From contig JAYGXS010000001.1 of NCBI GenBank assembly GCA_036362985.1, positions 37,332,484-37,396,483 on the forward strand: 64,000 nt of DNA, in the 5' to 3' direction. The DNA is from Ligula intestinalis (Eukaryota > Platyhelminthes > Cestoda > Diphyllobothriidea > Diphyllobothriidae). The position numbers and the translations under genes are program-made. The notes beneath the pieces are model-generated. The model was not told the origin of the DNA and ran no database searches. It was given only the letters and a program-made list of their open reading frames with translations. Shown here piece after piece: positions 43,986 through 54,650 of this stretch; positions within the stretch are counted from its first letter, which is position 1, and every line of letters begins with the position of its first letter.

Positions 43986-44781
43986 CTTAAGCAACGATCC
44001 TTATGCGATTTTCCTGATTACGGAAGGCATTTTTTACAGTCTAATTTTGTAAGCAGTCATACCAACAATCCCCCTATCAATCGAAATCGGCTGGACAAAC
44101 CTCGTTGCAATTGTCACCATGTTTTCTTCTTATTTCTTCCTACGAATAGACCATTTCGGTATTGACACTCGTTGATAAACGTTCACTGACCGCTAAACAG
44201 CAAAGGGAGTTAAAAGAAAACACCACAGTGGCAAGTATTTTAACTCAAACCACTGCAATAAATATTGCTATTCTTACTATTTTACCAATTTGGCAGTACT
44301 TTCATGCAAGTGTGTTTCTTTTTTCGCTTTGAATAGTATTTGTATTATTTGGCATGGAAACCGCATTTTTCGGCCGAATGTCGGTGGTATTGGTTAATGA
44401 ACGGATAATTTCCATCAGTTTCTCTCAGTTTCCCCACTGTTTTCTGATTGGCTCAAGAGACATGCCTGACTTTTGCGTCTTTTGAGCCTTTCTGCGTGTT
44501 GTCGCTATTGTGCGTATGATTTTTAACCGTTCCTTTTGTTGCATATTTTTATAACTGACTATTAAACACTCAAACTCTGGTTTCCACCTTTTTCGTTATA
44601 GTGTCTCGTGTTGTTTCCTGTTCAAATTTTTATCCTTAAAATTAAAAATTTCATTTATAGAAAACTTCATACTTGATCAATTACTTGGTTAAGGACGGTT
44701 GCCCATTTTTTTCGAAAGAATTGCAACTTGATTTTTTCAAGCGGCATTTTTGAATTCGACTGCGCCCAGTTGATACCGGAG
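43986..44781. other. Region upstream of endosulfine; contains one SINE fragment
   Basis: Includes a 44-base minus-strand fragment of the SINE-like tail (44,157-44,200; CACTCGTTGATAAACGTTCACTGACCGCTAA region). The rest should hold the endosulfine 5' UTR and promoter; no core promoter element was assigned. Confidence 0.45.
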
Positions 44782-44817
44782 ATGGAAAGTTGTACTCCGT
44801 TCTCCCAACCTGAAGAA
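44782..44817 (+). CDS. Endosulfine exon 1 (12 codons)
   Basis: ATG at 44,782, encoding [12 protein letters not shown], then donor GTAGGT. The following intron is only 33 bases (44,818-44,850), matching the tiny 5' introns known in flatworm genes. Chosen because it is in phase with exon 2 and supplies a start at the expected distance. Not proven; the true first exon could be elsewhere. Confidence 0.6.
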
Positions 44818-47800
44818 GTAGGTTGACTTTGAGTACTTGTAATTATCTAGAAAACTGCCGAACAAATTGAAGAAGAGAAGCTCCGTTCAAAGTACCCAAA
44901 CCTTATGAAAGGACCATGCCTTTTACAAAAGAGGCTCAATAAAAATGTGCGTGCCAACTGTTTATTTTGCATGTTTGAGTTTCATACATATTGCATTGAT
45001 CTTGACTTTAATTATTCAAGGCTCTCATTCTGCGCTGTTTTTGTGGGTTTTCCTGGCGTTTCAAAACCATACCCCCTCTGCTATTTCCTGTGGAAGTGTA
45101 GCAGAAGTATCTGTCAGTAGGCCATCATATATCCCTTAAACCGTTATTAGCAATTCTTTCAGGTTGCAACTAACTCTGCTTTAACGTTACCATTATCCTT
45201 TTTATGCATTCATTACTTATTTTGTCGCTACGTCCCTCTAGTTTTTGAAATTTGCCGTTTCGTGTCTTTTATGGCAACTTTCTCCCATGATTTGTATCAT
45301 TGGCCTAAAATAGTCCCTTCATTGTTACACTAGAATATCTCATAAGCGTATAGTTACTGCCACTTTTTAGATTTCTTATATCATTGCATTTTTCGGCTGG
45401 TAGCTTCAAGCGCGTTTGTGCAAACCGCAGACGCATGCTAATGAACGTATAGGCAAGCGCCCTAACTACGAGTTTCTTTACATGATATAAAAAATTTGCC
45501 AATTACCATTCGCTTTCAAGTACGTTCTCCTGTTTTTGCCTTTCCGCTACCTACGTGCGCAGTGCCAGAAAGTTACATAAAGAAAACAGAATTGGTAACC
45601 ACTCTTATCTGAATATGTCCCCGACCTTTCTTGCAGAATGTCCTAACGTATTATTTTGAACCATGTTAAAGTCGGTACCGAATGCTCGGTCTTCTGAAAA
45701 CTTGACTTCTAAACTCTTGATGCGTGACAGTCGAGGTATGTGGATCGCTAAATTGTCCTGACACTTATGATGCGCAAGTTGATGGAATATATCTAGCAGT
45801 TGTTGATGATTCTAATCGATGAGAATCATGAACTTGCGCATGACCAATCTGGGTTAAGTTCAAAACATAATGCTAAGAGGTGATTGCCTGAACTTTAACG
45901 ATTCGTATCTGTTCTCAAAAGAGACCGATGTAGCATGCGACGCTTATATCACTGGACTTTTTCAAGCCCTCTAATGTTATCTGATCAGAAGCTTAGTCCC
46001 TGGACATACCTGAGCATGACAAATCTACTTTATTCCCTTCTACAGGACATGAAGCATCAAGCAGTCTTTAGATGGGGAGCCCCAAAGTATTGACAATCTC
46101 CTTTGATATGACATTAAGGACAGAAATCCCTTATTCCAGTTTCGTCATTGACCGTGTGAAGAATTCCTGACATGGGCTCAAAAAAAATTTTATGTGACGT
46201 TGGTGATAGAATTTTTTGTCTTACCGTAAAAATTGTGAAGCTAGCATTTTACACAGATGCAAGAAACCAATTAGTAATCATTTATGACCAAAGTGGGCCT
46301 GGTGTTATGCAACAACCCTATCCCAACATTGTGTAGTTATGTAAGAACGTTAGTTGAAATTTGTCAATCTTAGTGCTATATTAGAAAAGGGCCTGAAGTA
46401 TCATGTTAACTAGAGACGATGGTTCCACAGTTCTTCTTGACACCTAGGTCAACACAGCTTGGCCAGATGTAGTGTTTCGCTGCAGCTCGGATGTCATAGG
46501 TATATGGAAGAACGGTGGAGGAGCCGAAGGTCCTTCAAGAGCATGTTGGACTTTCATTTGCAGGTTATCTTCAAGCATCTCTTCCTTTTATGAAGGTCCC
46601 AGCACGTTGACGAAAACATTTCCTTCACATAATTCCCCTAACGTGATGCTGCTAACTCCCGAAAGGAAATAGTTATCTACTGAACATGAAACGGAAGAAA
46701 AGTTCGATGTCACAGATAGGCTCTGGTCCACTTTTTTGCTCCTTTTTCCAACGAAAATAGGTCCAGAAATCTCTTCAGCGTCAGCGGTTGTTGGCTGCCA
46801 GTAAAGTTAATCAGTTGCGTGCGGTTGAATCGGCCATGTTCAGCCATGATAACTGCAACACCTTCGCGATGTTCCTTTGGACGCACAGGATCGTTTTGCA
46901 TAATTTGATGGCAGCCGCCTCTGTCGTAGCCAACAGACGGTGTCCAGTGATTTTTGAAGAGCCTGAAAGGACCTTGTATATCATTTGAAAAACCCTTCTG
47001 GCATGTACGCGATTATCTGAGTTTACCCTATGCACCTCGATGAAGCTGTTGGTGCTCTTCATTTGGCCCTTTCCTAACCATGCTGAAAGACATCCTTGTA
47101 CGCTTGTAAACAAACGCGGGCTCCTGCGACCCATATTCTTTGCGCCACAAGAGCAGGTGAGGGGCTTAATGTAGAGAGATGTGCTTTGGGCTGGCCGTTT
47201 GTCCCTGCTCAATCCGTATATGAGGGGAGTAGCCAAGTACGTCGGCTGTTTCGTACTGCTTAACTTAAAAGGTAACTTAATACGATTTTTGATACAAAGG
47301 GTGAAAAGAATCTGCTCGACCGATAGCATTGAAGATTGTAGAAAGCATTTTTGAATCCCCTGACGCTAACCAGATTGCTGGCCCCAATTTTGTCCGCTCC
47401 GATACCGAAAACCGCCCGATTTTTCACCAACTGGCATATCTTACTTATTTACACAAGGATATAAATGCAAAGGTCTTAAGAAAATTTATCAACAGCGGAC
47501 GTATGCTCCCCTATTTATCATTTGAAATCTTCAATGACAATCCTTTAAATGTTAAGTTTAAACTTGCATTGTAGTCTTTTGGCTGGCCTTCTGTCCTTCG
47601 AAGTTTGCGGTTACTGGCGCTTAAGTCATCATACACTTTCGCATTGGACAGAGTTGTTTTCGATTCCTCTTAAGGCAGGACTGTCTTTGGAGGTCCCATT
47701 AGCCTTTTGACATGTAAATTAACCTGCTTTTACCTTTTTAGTAGCTCGATTTTCTCTTCTTTTCGTTAAATACCGCCAATATAAGGTTGGATTTCCATCA

Positions 47801-48714
47801 ATAGGCATCAGTTGTCTGAGCAAGAGGAGTTTATGTTGATGCAGTTGATTCTATTGGGTACATCGAAACAAATATACGTTTTGAGAAGGGGAATTTTTGA
47901 ACACTGGAATAATCATTTTATTGGCCTGAGCTTTCGGGCTCCTGCAGGAGCCCATCATCAGAGTAAGGAAAAGCAGCAACAAATGAGGTGGCTAGTCCTG
48001 GCGTGTGCACAGAACAGCCAAAATTTGAACGGGCATAAAATCAAGAATTGTGGGCTTTTGCCGTTGACTAACCACCTCATTTGTTGCTGCTTTTCCCTAC
48101 TCTGATGATGGGCTCCTGCAGGAGCCCGAAAGCTCAGGCTAATAAAATGATTATTCCAGTGTTCGAAAATTCTTCTGCTCAAAATATTCACGTTCCTGGA
48201 ATGCGAACATTCGCCTCAATTCGTGAAATATACGTTGCTTTAATTCAGTTTTTTTTGTTCACTTCCAACACACTTAGATGTTTTATATTCCTGACCAAGA
48301 ATTACATGTGTGAGCACAAATTGCGCACGAAAGTCAGCCGGAGGAAATATATTTGAATGGTCGTACAAGACAGTTTTGCCCCCTTAACTTCCATCTTCTG
48401 AGCCCCTTGTTTCCGTTTTGCCGTTTCAGATAAAGTACTTCGATTCTGGCGATTATAATATGGCCAAGGCCAAGTTACCCTCAAAGGATTTAGGCAATTG
48501 TGCCAACCCCGCAACAGGTGCTGCGGAAGTATGTGTGGCTCCCCCGGAGGTCTCCACTGGTGACACCATCCCGACTCCGGACAACGTGCCCGCGGTACGT
48601 AAGAAAGCGATGCAGGCCATGTGTACTGCTGAGCACGCCGGTCCAGTCCGCCTGCCTCCCGGTTCGCCCACCAAGCCCGCGGCCGAGTCCGCCCTCTTCA
48701 GCGGCAGTCACTAA
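44782..48714 (+). CDS. Alpha-endosulfine/ARPP19-family PP2A-B55 inhibitor, 3 exons
   Basis: Exons 44,782-44,817; 44,851-44,946; 48,430-48,714 give 138 residues with phase 0 junctions. ENSA/ARPP19 proteins, when phosphorylated by Greatwall/MASTL, bind and inhibit PP2A-B55 to allow mitotic or meiotic entry. Family signatures: a helical [12 protein letters not shown] segment, LLQKRLNK, the core [14 protein letters not shown] (Greatwall site Ser50) and [12 protein letters not shown]. The C-terminal PKA site of most animals (RKSS/RKTS) is RKKAM here. The C-terminus is longer and Pro/Ala-rich compared with vertebrates. Total length is close to the usual 110-135. Confidence 0.9.
44851..44946 (+). 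CDS. Endosulfine exon 2
   Basis: Residues 13-44: [20 protein letters not shown], then [12 protein letters not shown]. This matches the AKLKAKYP....G..FL.KRLQK helix that precedes the FDSGDY core. Acceptor TTATCTAG, donor GTGCGT. 96 bases, phase 0 at both ends. Confidence 0.87.
44947..46805 (+). other. Endosulfine intron 2, 5' half
   Basis: AT-rich intronic DNA. No gene, RNA or recognised repeat was seen before the PLE endonuclease fragment. Confidence 0.45.
46811..47155 (-). pseudogene. PLE GIY-YIG endonuclease fragment in endosulfine intron 2
   Basis: The minus frame from 47,155 reads [20 protein letters not shown] and [19 protein letters not shown], then [18 protein letters not shown] and [14 protein letters not shown]. 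It fits the flatworm PLE pattern (CGAKYIGRT.RRL..R..EH.P.WL, SDHRVD...AF..IYKV, AEA..IK). YIG is changed to NMG and the loop is altered, so it is inactive although the frame is open for 172 codons. Confidence 0.65.
47925..47964 (-). ncRNA. Hammerhead-like motif, left arm
   Basis: Minus strand: CUGAUGA (47,961-47,955), U, perfect seven-pair stem II GGGCUCC/GGAGCCC with UGCA loop, GAAA (47,935-47,932), GCUC, AGGCC. Stem III would be the palindrome AGCU. Stem I is poorly paired (about two pairs). Confidence 0.5.
48100..48140 (+). ncRNA. Hammerhead-like motif, right arm
   Basis: Plus strand: CUGAUGA at 48,102-48,108, U, GGGCUCC (48,110-48,116), UGCA, GGAGCCC (48,121-48,127), GAAA (48,128-48,131), GCUC, AGGCU. 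Same architecture as the left arm. The extra U at the base of stem II recurs in the 30.1-kb copy. Confidence 0.5.
48430..48714 (+). CDS. Endosulfine exon 3 (core motif and stop)
   Basis: Residues 45-138. Acceptor [28 protein letters not shown] carries the invariant FDSGDY motif with Greatwall target Ser50. [20 protein letters not shown] is the second conserved block, without the usual PKA serine. The tail [24 protein letters not shown] has no counterpart that I recognise. TAA at 48,712-48,714. Confidence 0.93.
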   Translation: MKYFDSGDYNMAKAKLPSKDLGNCANPATGAAEVCVAPPEVSTGDTIPTPDNVPAVRKKAMQAMCTAEHAGPVRLPPGSPTKPAAESALFSGSH

Positions 48715-49960
48715 CACACACCTGTGATTCACAGTCGTTCCATAATCTGCCTTTTGAACCCCCTGCCCCCCCCCCCCCCCTACTGACTACCAACTTATAA
48801 AGAGACTAATAATAATGTATAAGATTTATTCTGGGCGAAGAGAAAACAACCTATAGTTTTGTTTCTGTGCGTCCTTGCGGTGGCCAGTTTGCTGCCATTG
48901 TTGCTACAATCCGCCCTATCGACTTTTCTGTGCTTGCCTAAGCTACTGTTTGCACTGTCTGTCCTAGCTGCCCTTTCCGTCCATATTCTGCTGCCACTTG
49001 TTTGTGTATATGCGTTCTATTAGTCTACTTTCGGATCCCATTTATAGCAAACTGCTGTTTTGTGGTGATTTGGGTGTTCTTTTTTAATTCTTAATGCTAT
49101 ATTTTTCTACCCATGAGTCTTCATGAAAGCGAGCTGCTCTCGCAGTCTGGTTAGTTTTTGCCAGACAACTGAAGAGTTTCAACGTCCTTGTCACCAACTT
49201 TCGTCTTTTTCGTCGTTAACCTCAGGAGCTCAGTCTTACTGCGCTCGACATGAAACCGCTATCTACATCGGAAAACGTCCAAGAGGGGTTCAACTCAAAA
49301 CCTGACTCCACTCAGTCCGTCAGGACATGGAAGTGATTCTTGGGCCTTAGGTCTCCGGCGCTTGAGAAGAGACTGCGTAGAGCTCTCGAGATGCGCCGCC
49401 GCCAATCATCACGCCTGGAAAGATACTGTCCGTGACATCATCGAGGCCGGCTAGATCAGGCATTATCACAGCCACAACAAGGTAGTAAGTACATGAACAG
49501 TCCGGTTCTATAGATCTTCAGGGGTCTAGCTTAGATATTAGATTGATGTAGTCATCGGAAAGAGAAGGTTCTGTTTGAGCACATTTCCTTATATCGTAAT
49601 GGGGCTAGTAAAAGCGGAAGTTTCTATCTGAAAGCACACAGATAATGCTGGGGGACCCACTGGTGAACCGAACCCCTCCCAGCTGTGCTACGCAGCGGTA
49701 GAATATCGGCGAAAAACTTACCTGGGTTTTTAGTCATAACCCGTGCTGCCAGTTCTATTACTAACTAACTGTTGGCATTTTAGTTAATATGACGTGGTAA
49801 TCCCGCGGTGGCTGATGGACTTCGACCAAAATATTTGCATCAGCTCTCTGTTTGCGTCTGTAGACTATTGAATATAGTAATCAACTCCACGTTCGAAATT
49901 AATTTCGGATACAATTTAAAAAAAAACTAGTGGGAAGAAGTAGATGTGATCCCTATGACA
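48715..49960. other. Endosulfine 3' flank with poly-C run
   Basis: A run of 15 C lies at 48,766-48,780, shortly after the stop, presumably in the 3' UTR. ACTAATAATAATGTATAAG near 48,806 might serve for polyadenylation, but no AATAAA was assigned. The rest is unassigned. Confidence 0.45.
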
Positions 49961-50005
49961 GAAATTTTATTCGGCTGACGTTTCATCTTCGACTAGTGAC
50001 TTGCT
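49960..50005 (-). repeat. PLE-terminus-like fragment, ribozyme stem II lost
   Basis: Minus strand: GTCGAAGATGAAACGTCAGCC then GAATAAAATTTC, matching the 13.0-kb motif on both sides of stem II, which is absent here. Only about 45 bases are alignable. Confidence 0.4.
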
Positions 50006-53000
50006 TAGCTACTTCGACTTGAATATCTCTTTTGGTTCGACTGTCGCACGCGACAATGTCCCATGTGTAGCTCACAGCGTGGTGAACGCAGGGTGGTGAG
50101 GATCTGCTTATGAGTGTCCTAATACGAAGCATTTCTTTCTGTTTGTAGTCAGCCATCACTCGGTTTCCAGCCTAGCAAAACACTTGTTCGTCCAGACACG
50201 AGTGACTGTTCTGCACCTTACGGCTGTTCCGACCGCCTCTATATGCCTTGAGACTGCTGTAATGAGAATGGACTCTTGACAGGCAAGAATGTTCATGACA
50301 GCGAACGAGACTGGATTTTTTAGGCTGCATAGTCGATGTATGTAGATTTTTTGTCTTCTCCTGGCACAGGTTTCAGTTTATCGATTACTTGAGAGCGTAG
50401 CACTTCTGGCGAATACCCTGACGTTGCCTCGACTACCGAATTCGTATATTTTACGGATTGCGCCGTAGTTCCGACGCATGATAATACAGCTCCTCCTTAA
50501 ATTTGACCTGAGACAGTGGTCGGAATTTTAATTTACAAACGTATGCAGGCAGGTCAAGGTTACCTTCCCAGTTAAACCACAATGGAGGCTTCTAAAGAGT
50601 TATTTCAATAAAACCCGTCATTTCGGTATGTTTACTCAAAAGCGGTGCAGTAGGCTTTGTTTTCAACTAAGGGGAAACTAACCATGACGGATGTTGCTGT
50701 GCAGCTGTCTATGCATGAGAACATTCGACTGAAAAAAAGGGTTGAAAATCCATGTCGGCAAAAAGAGGTTGTCGGTGATTAATCATCAGCCCTCTACAGA
50801 TACTGAGAATGTGCGAGGTTGACAAGGTTAATAAGTGTTTAGGCACTCATTGTTCTCACGCCAACCGCATGGCAAGGTCGTCGTGTTGTGGTCCTCAGGA
50901 CTGAGGGCGGCATTATTGAGTGCAATTAGTGTTTATACTTCGAGTGCGGGGAGTGAACGTCATAGTGTAGTACGCGGAGTGAACCAGCATCGTCATCGAT
51001 AAGGGCTTGGGTCGGCGTGTGAGAAAAGTTCGCCGAAATGAGATAATAGCCGTATACAGCTTTTTAGGTGTGAATCGGCTCGGAAACAGACGTTGCCGCT
51101 GAGAAAAATTCCGATGAGATTCAAACGGGTATGCGGCACACGTGAGCTGGAGGCGCCATGTCACGCCATTCTGTGCATCTGACGCTAGCTTCAGTAACCT
51201 TGGCACTAATTCAAGGTGAAGGAGAATGAGAGCGAGTCTGCAAACAAAGTTTCTCAATAGAAGTACGCTTGTAAATCAACACTGCTCCCCGTGGAAATGA
51301 AAAGTCTCCTGTGGTGCCAACTGGATGGTTGGTTGGCGCCGAAATACTCGTCATCAATCTCAGACCTACCACCCGCATTGCCGTCATTAAACGTTTGGAG
51401 GCGATGGAAAACGGTTTGTGCTGGTCTACTGCAGCATCAGGTGGTGTAGGATATTGGAATGGAGTTGAGGAACTGGAATGGTCAACAGAGGTGCGGGTAG
51501 ATTCACATCCTGACCAGGGGGTCAGATGTGCACACAGCGCAGGTGAATAAAAATTCTTAATTGTCTCCCCATCTGGCATTATACGTCAGTGCCATCCATT
51601 TGAGATTTGTCTGCTTCGAATACCCACTGCAGCGATTTCTAATTGAGTCAGGGTATGTTACGTAACTCCGCCTCACAATCAGTAATTCTAGGACTAATAT
51701 GGGAATAGTAGTTATAGGGGTTTTGCAGGTGGAGCATCACGGCGAGAAGGCATTAAATGCACGCATGAAAAGGAGATATAATTCCGCTGTAATTCTTGTC
51801 ATTCACGTATATATAGTAACAGGATCGAGCGCGTTTATTGAAAAATTAAAAAAGCAATTTTCAATGCATAAAACCTCTTCGAACTAACCACCACCGTTAA
51901 GTTTGCGACAGTTCAAGAACAAATAGATCGAACCTTATGCGAACTGCAATGATCCCGTCAAAGATCGCACCTTGCGATCATAGTCCATGCGGCCGCTTAA
52001 CGTTCTCCTTCGTCTCGACCATTGTGGCGGGTATGTCCGTTTTCGCCACCTTATTGGTGGACTTTGCAATCAGCAAGGGAGTATCTGGCCTCATCTTCCA
52101 TACTTCGGTGATGATCTCCGTGAACTCTACGATCACTCCCCCGTTTCGACCTAGTTTACTGTCCTCCCATGGGTGACGGGTTTTTCTCCTAAAAAAATCC
52201 AAAGAGTTTCTTTGACTGTCTGCTCTTTTTATCTTTGTTTCACCTCATTGACTCGTTTCATTCAGCATCGCCAGTAAGCTGAGAAACAATTTTTTAATAT
52301 CACGACATGCATGTAAACAAATAGGGAGTTCAAAGTTACACACATACATTTCTCTCAAATAAAATGAACTAGACTCAGCAAACAATAGTAAGGAAAAACA
52401 GCAAGTCAAAAATAATTCAACTTTGAAAATGGACTGTGACCTGACGTGATGCACACGACGGCCCGAGAAACTATGGAAATAAACTTTAATGAACAAGGAA
52501 CGAGTCAAATAAATTAAGTACGGACGCATATTTGTATCACTACAACAAATAAACTAATGAATATAACGTAAAAAGTGGACAAAATAAAAAAATATATGTT
52601 AAGGTTGTGGAAGATAATGAAATATATTTATGACTAGGGAAGCAGTAGTTGTGCTTTTTCCTTTCAAAATATAGACCAACGGCTCCAGGGCGCAAAAAAT
52701 TCAGACAACTGAAGTTTGACTCTCTGACGAAAGCATAAAAAAATAAGGGCAGTTATAAACTCGGAGAAGGTGGTGGAATACTGTCAGTGGACTGCTGCCT
52801 AGTGTAGTTAAAAACCATTGTGGACGACTGATGCGACAAAGCGCATTGAGGCTGAACACGTCCTCCGGTGTGGCCGATGAAGACGAAGGAAAAAGGGATC
52901 GAGTTACAAGAGCATAATGAAAATATGCTGGCTTTTATAAGAGGCATCAGAGGAAGAACATGCAAAGAGGAAATAACAGTACGTGTATGGGAATAAGCAG

Positions 53001-53490
53001 TGGTTGTACTCCGAGCATTGCAATCATCAGACCGAATTCCGGGTTCTTGTTAGAAGGCGGAAGTCACCAGAATGAGGATGCATTGTGCACAGAACCCTGA
53101 ACTGCTGCCTCCGACAGTAGTGGCCACTGGCAGCCCCAGGGCTCATTTTGACTGCGTCCAGTCGTGCCCGTGGGTGTCTGGTATGATGTGATGTGACGGC
53201 TGCTTTTACATGATTGTGAAGCTGCGATTGCTGTGTTGCATTGCCCGAGGGGGTGTCGCGTATAGACGTCTCTGTTACATTGGTCGAGCGGTGGCGTGTT
53301 CAAGTGGCCCTGTGGCATTTGTGACTATCTGGGCGCGCGCGCGTATGTGCGCGATGATGTAGGCCAAGGGTCTTCAGGTCAGCGAGTCGGAACCAGCCGC
53401 CTGCGAAGAAGCCTTATGTTGAGGCAGCGTGTTGTAATGGTAGGGCTTACCCTAATCGAATCAGCTGGCGATAAAGCTGATATAAACGCG
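50006..53490. other. Unassigned region
   Basis: No gene recognised. Open frames near 51,211-51,579, 51,937-52,202 and 53,064-53,571 have no domain and overlap on opposite strands. A short GC repeat (GCGCGCGCG) is at about 53,332. Confidence 0.4.
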
Positions 53491-53494
53491 CAAG

Positions 53495-53893
53495 CAGCGA
53501 GCCGCGCCCGCGGCAGATTATCGATCGGCCTACACGCGGCGAACGCAGATTGGCAGTCAATCAATCAATAATTTAACATTTAAGCTGCAGCCAGCCGCTA
53601 AGTCACGAACCAATCGTGTCACTACTCGCTCCAGAGCAGTATCTGATTGGTCCGATAGACATGGCTTTACATGCGTTTGTAACCCAAAATATGTACTTTG
53701 TACACAAAGGGACTTATACTTGTGCCCTGTTCTTGTGCTCTTCCTTCGAGGCTCACACAAGACGTAATAATGGTAGCAAACGCGTGTAAAGCTACATCGG
53801 ACCGACCAAATACTGCTCTGGAGAGAGTAGTGACATGATTGGTATCTGACTTAGCGGCTGGCTGCAGCTTAAATGTTAAATTATTGATAAATT
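53495..53893. repeat. Family B copy with large inverted repeat next to assembly gap
   Basis: The plus copy starts ATTATCGATCGGCCTACAC (about 53,518). Its segment 53,566-53,690 is repeated inverted at 53,768-53,893: shared blocks AACATTTAAGCTGCAGCCAGC, CGCTAAGTCA, GTCACTACTC and CCAGAGCAGTAT. The loop is about 77 bases. The right arm ends exactly where the run of N begins. Confidence 0.8.
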
Positions 53894-53903
53894 NNNNNNN
53901 NNN
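53894..53903. other. Assembly gap (10 N)
   Basis: Ten ambiguous bases directly after the inverted repeat. The true gap size is unknown. Confidence 0.99.
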
Positions 53904-54084
53904 TCGGGACGTGCATCGGGGGCTCACATAGACGACGTTCAATATTGTCTGTGGTCTGGCCCGAACATTGTTAGCCTAAAGCGAGCGTAAGAAATATTCC
54001 CGTTGCATACTGCGGAAGCATATCTGATGCAACTACTTCCTGGATAGAGGACATCAATGACTGTTTCCTAGAAGCAATTTAAGG

Positions 54085-54480
54085 ATCATTTAAAAATAAA
54101 TATTTAGTTGACCCAATTGTGAAAAAACTCGCGGCGTTCGGCTGTTATCGAAACCGCATAGGAGGGGAGGCCTTCTACACAAGCCAACGCTCTACCTACT
54201 TAAGCTACGAATGCCACGCTTCACACCGTGACTTTAAGCGCGCTTGGATCGATATCACCCGCCCAACTTTGCCGTATTTATGGAATCCACTAATACGGAA
54301 CAGCAAGTTGACTGCCCAAGCAGGATTTTCTAAGCGTGGCATTTGTAGCTCAAGTGGGTAGAGCGTTGGCTTGCGTAGAAGGCCTCCCCTCCTATGCGGG
54401 TTCGAATCCTGCCGAATGCTGTGAGTTTTTTTTTACAACTGGGTTAACTTTAACTTAATCTGCCAAACTTCCTAAGTAAA
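54085..54480. repeat. Inverted pair of tRNA-like SINE copies
   Basis: The plus copy (about 54,343-54,480) has a tRNA-like body: acceptor GGCATTT pairs with GAATGCT, D-arm GTAGCTCAAGTGGGTAGAGC, T-arm GCGGGTTCGAATCCTGC, but the anticodon arm does not fold cleanly. The minus copy (about 54,225-54,085) repeats it inverted, including the (A/T)-rich tail with TACAA(C/T)TGGGT. Likely tRNA-derived SINEs rather than functional tRNA genes. Confidence 0.7.
54343..54420 (+). tRNA. tRNA-like sequence (probable pseudogene/SINE head)
   Basis: Seven-pair acceptor (two G-T wobbles), good D and T arms, intact A and B boxes, but no convincing five-pair anticodon stem. Isotype is therefore not assigned. Confidence 0.35.
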
Positions 54481-54539
54481 TATTTGTACATAATGTGAAC
54501 TGAATTTAACTCTAATTATTCAATTGATCTAATTTTGAA

Positions 54540-54650
54540 AGATTCGGCGGCCTTGGTGGGGTTCGAACTAACGTCTGCAAGGGAAGGCTTCCGTACAGCC
54601 AACGCTCTTTTTAACTGAGGTATCGTGGCCCCACAGGGCGCTGTGAATTT
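54540..54650 (-). repeat. Another tRNA-like SINE copy
   Basis: Minus strand: GGGGCCACGATACCTCAGTT then AAAAAGAGCGTTGGCTGTACGG, AAGCCTTCCC and TTAGTTCGAACCCCA. Parallels the 54.3-kb copy in the GAGCGTTGGCT(T/G) and AAG(G)CCT(C/T)CCC blocks, with a diverged acceptor. Confidence 0.5.

Larger units (their letters stand above)
47874..48188. repeat. Foldback of PLE termini with two opposed hammerhead motifs
   Basis: Left arm 47,874-47,998 and right arm 48,066-48,188 are inverted copies with only a few differences, separated by about 67 bases. Each arm holds CTGATGA, a GGGCTCC/GGAGCCC hairpin, GAAAGCTC and AGGC(C/T)AATAAAATGATT, homologous to the tail beside the 13.0-kb ribozyme. It lies in endosulfine intron 2, about 240 bp before exon 3. 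Confidence 0.88.

Noticed and set aside
46811..47329. 172-codon minus-strand open frame as a host gene
   Set aside because: Its middle and end match a PLE endonuclease; the first 58 codons have no motif. Treated as a PLE fragment.
47812..48191. Opposing protein-coding frames repeating [11 protein letters not shown]
   Set aside because: They are mirror images from the inverted repeat arms and are antisense to the ribozyme hairpin; no evidence of protein.
52715..52760. CTCTGACGAAAGCATAAAAAAATAAG as a PLE ribozyme terminus
   Set aside because: Only a few core bases fit, stem II is absent and the flank does not align well enough.
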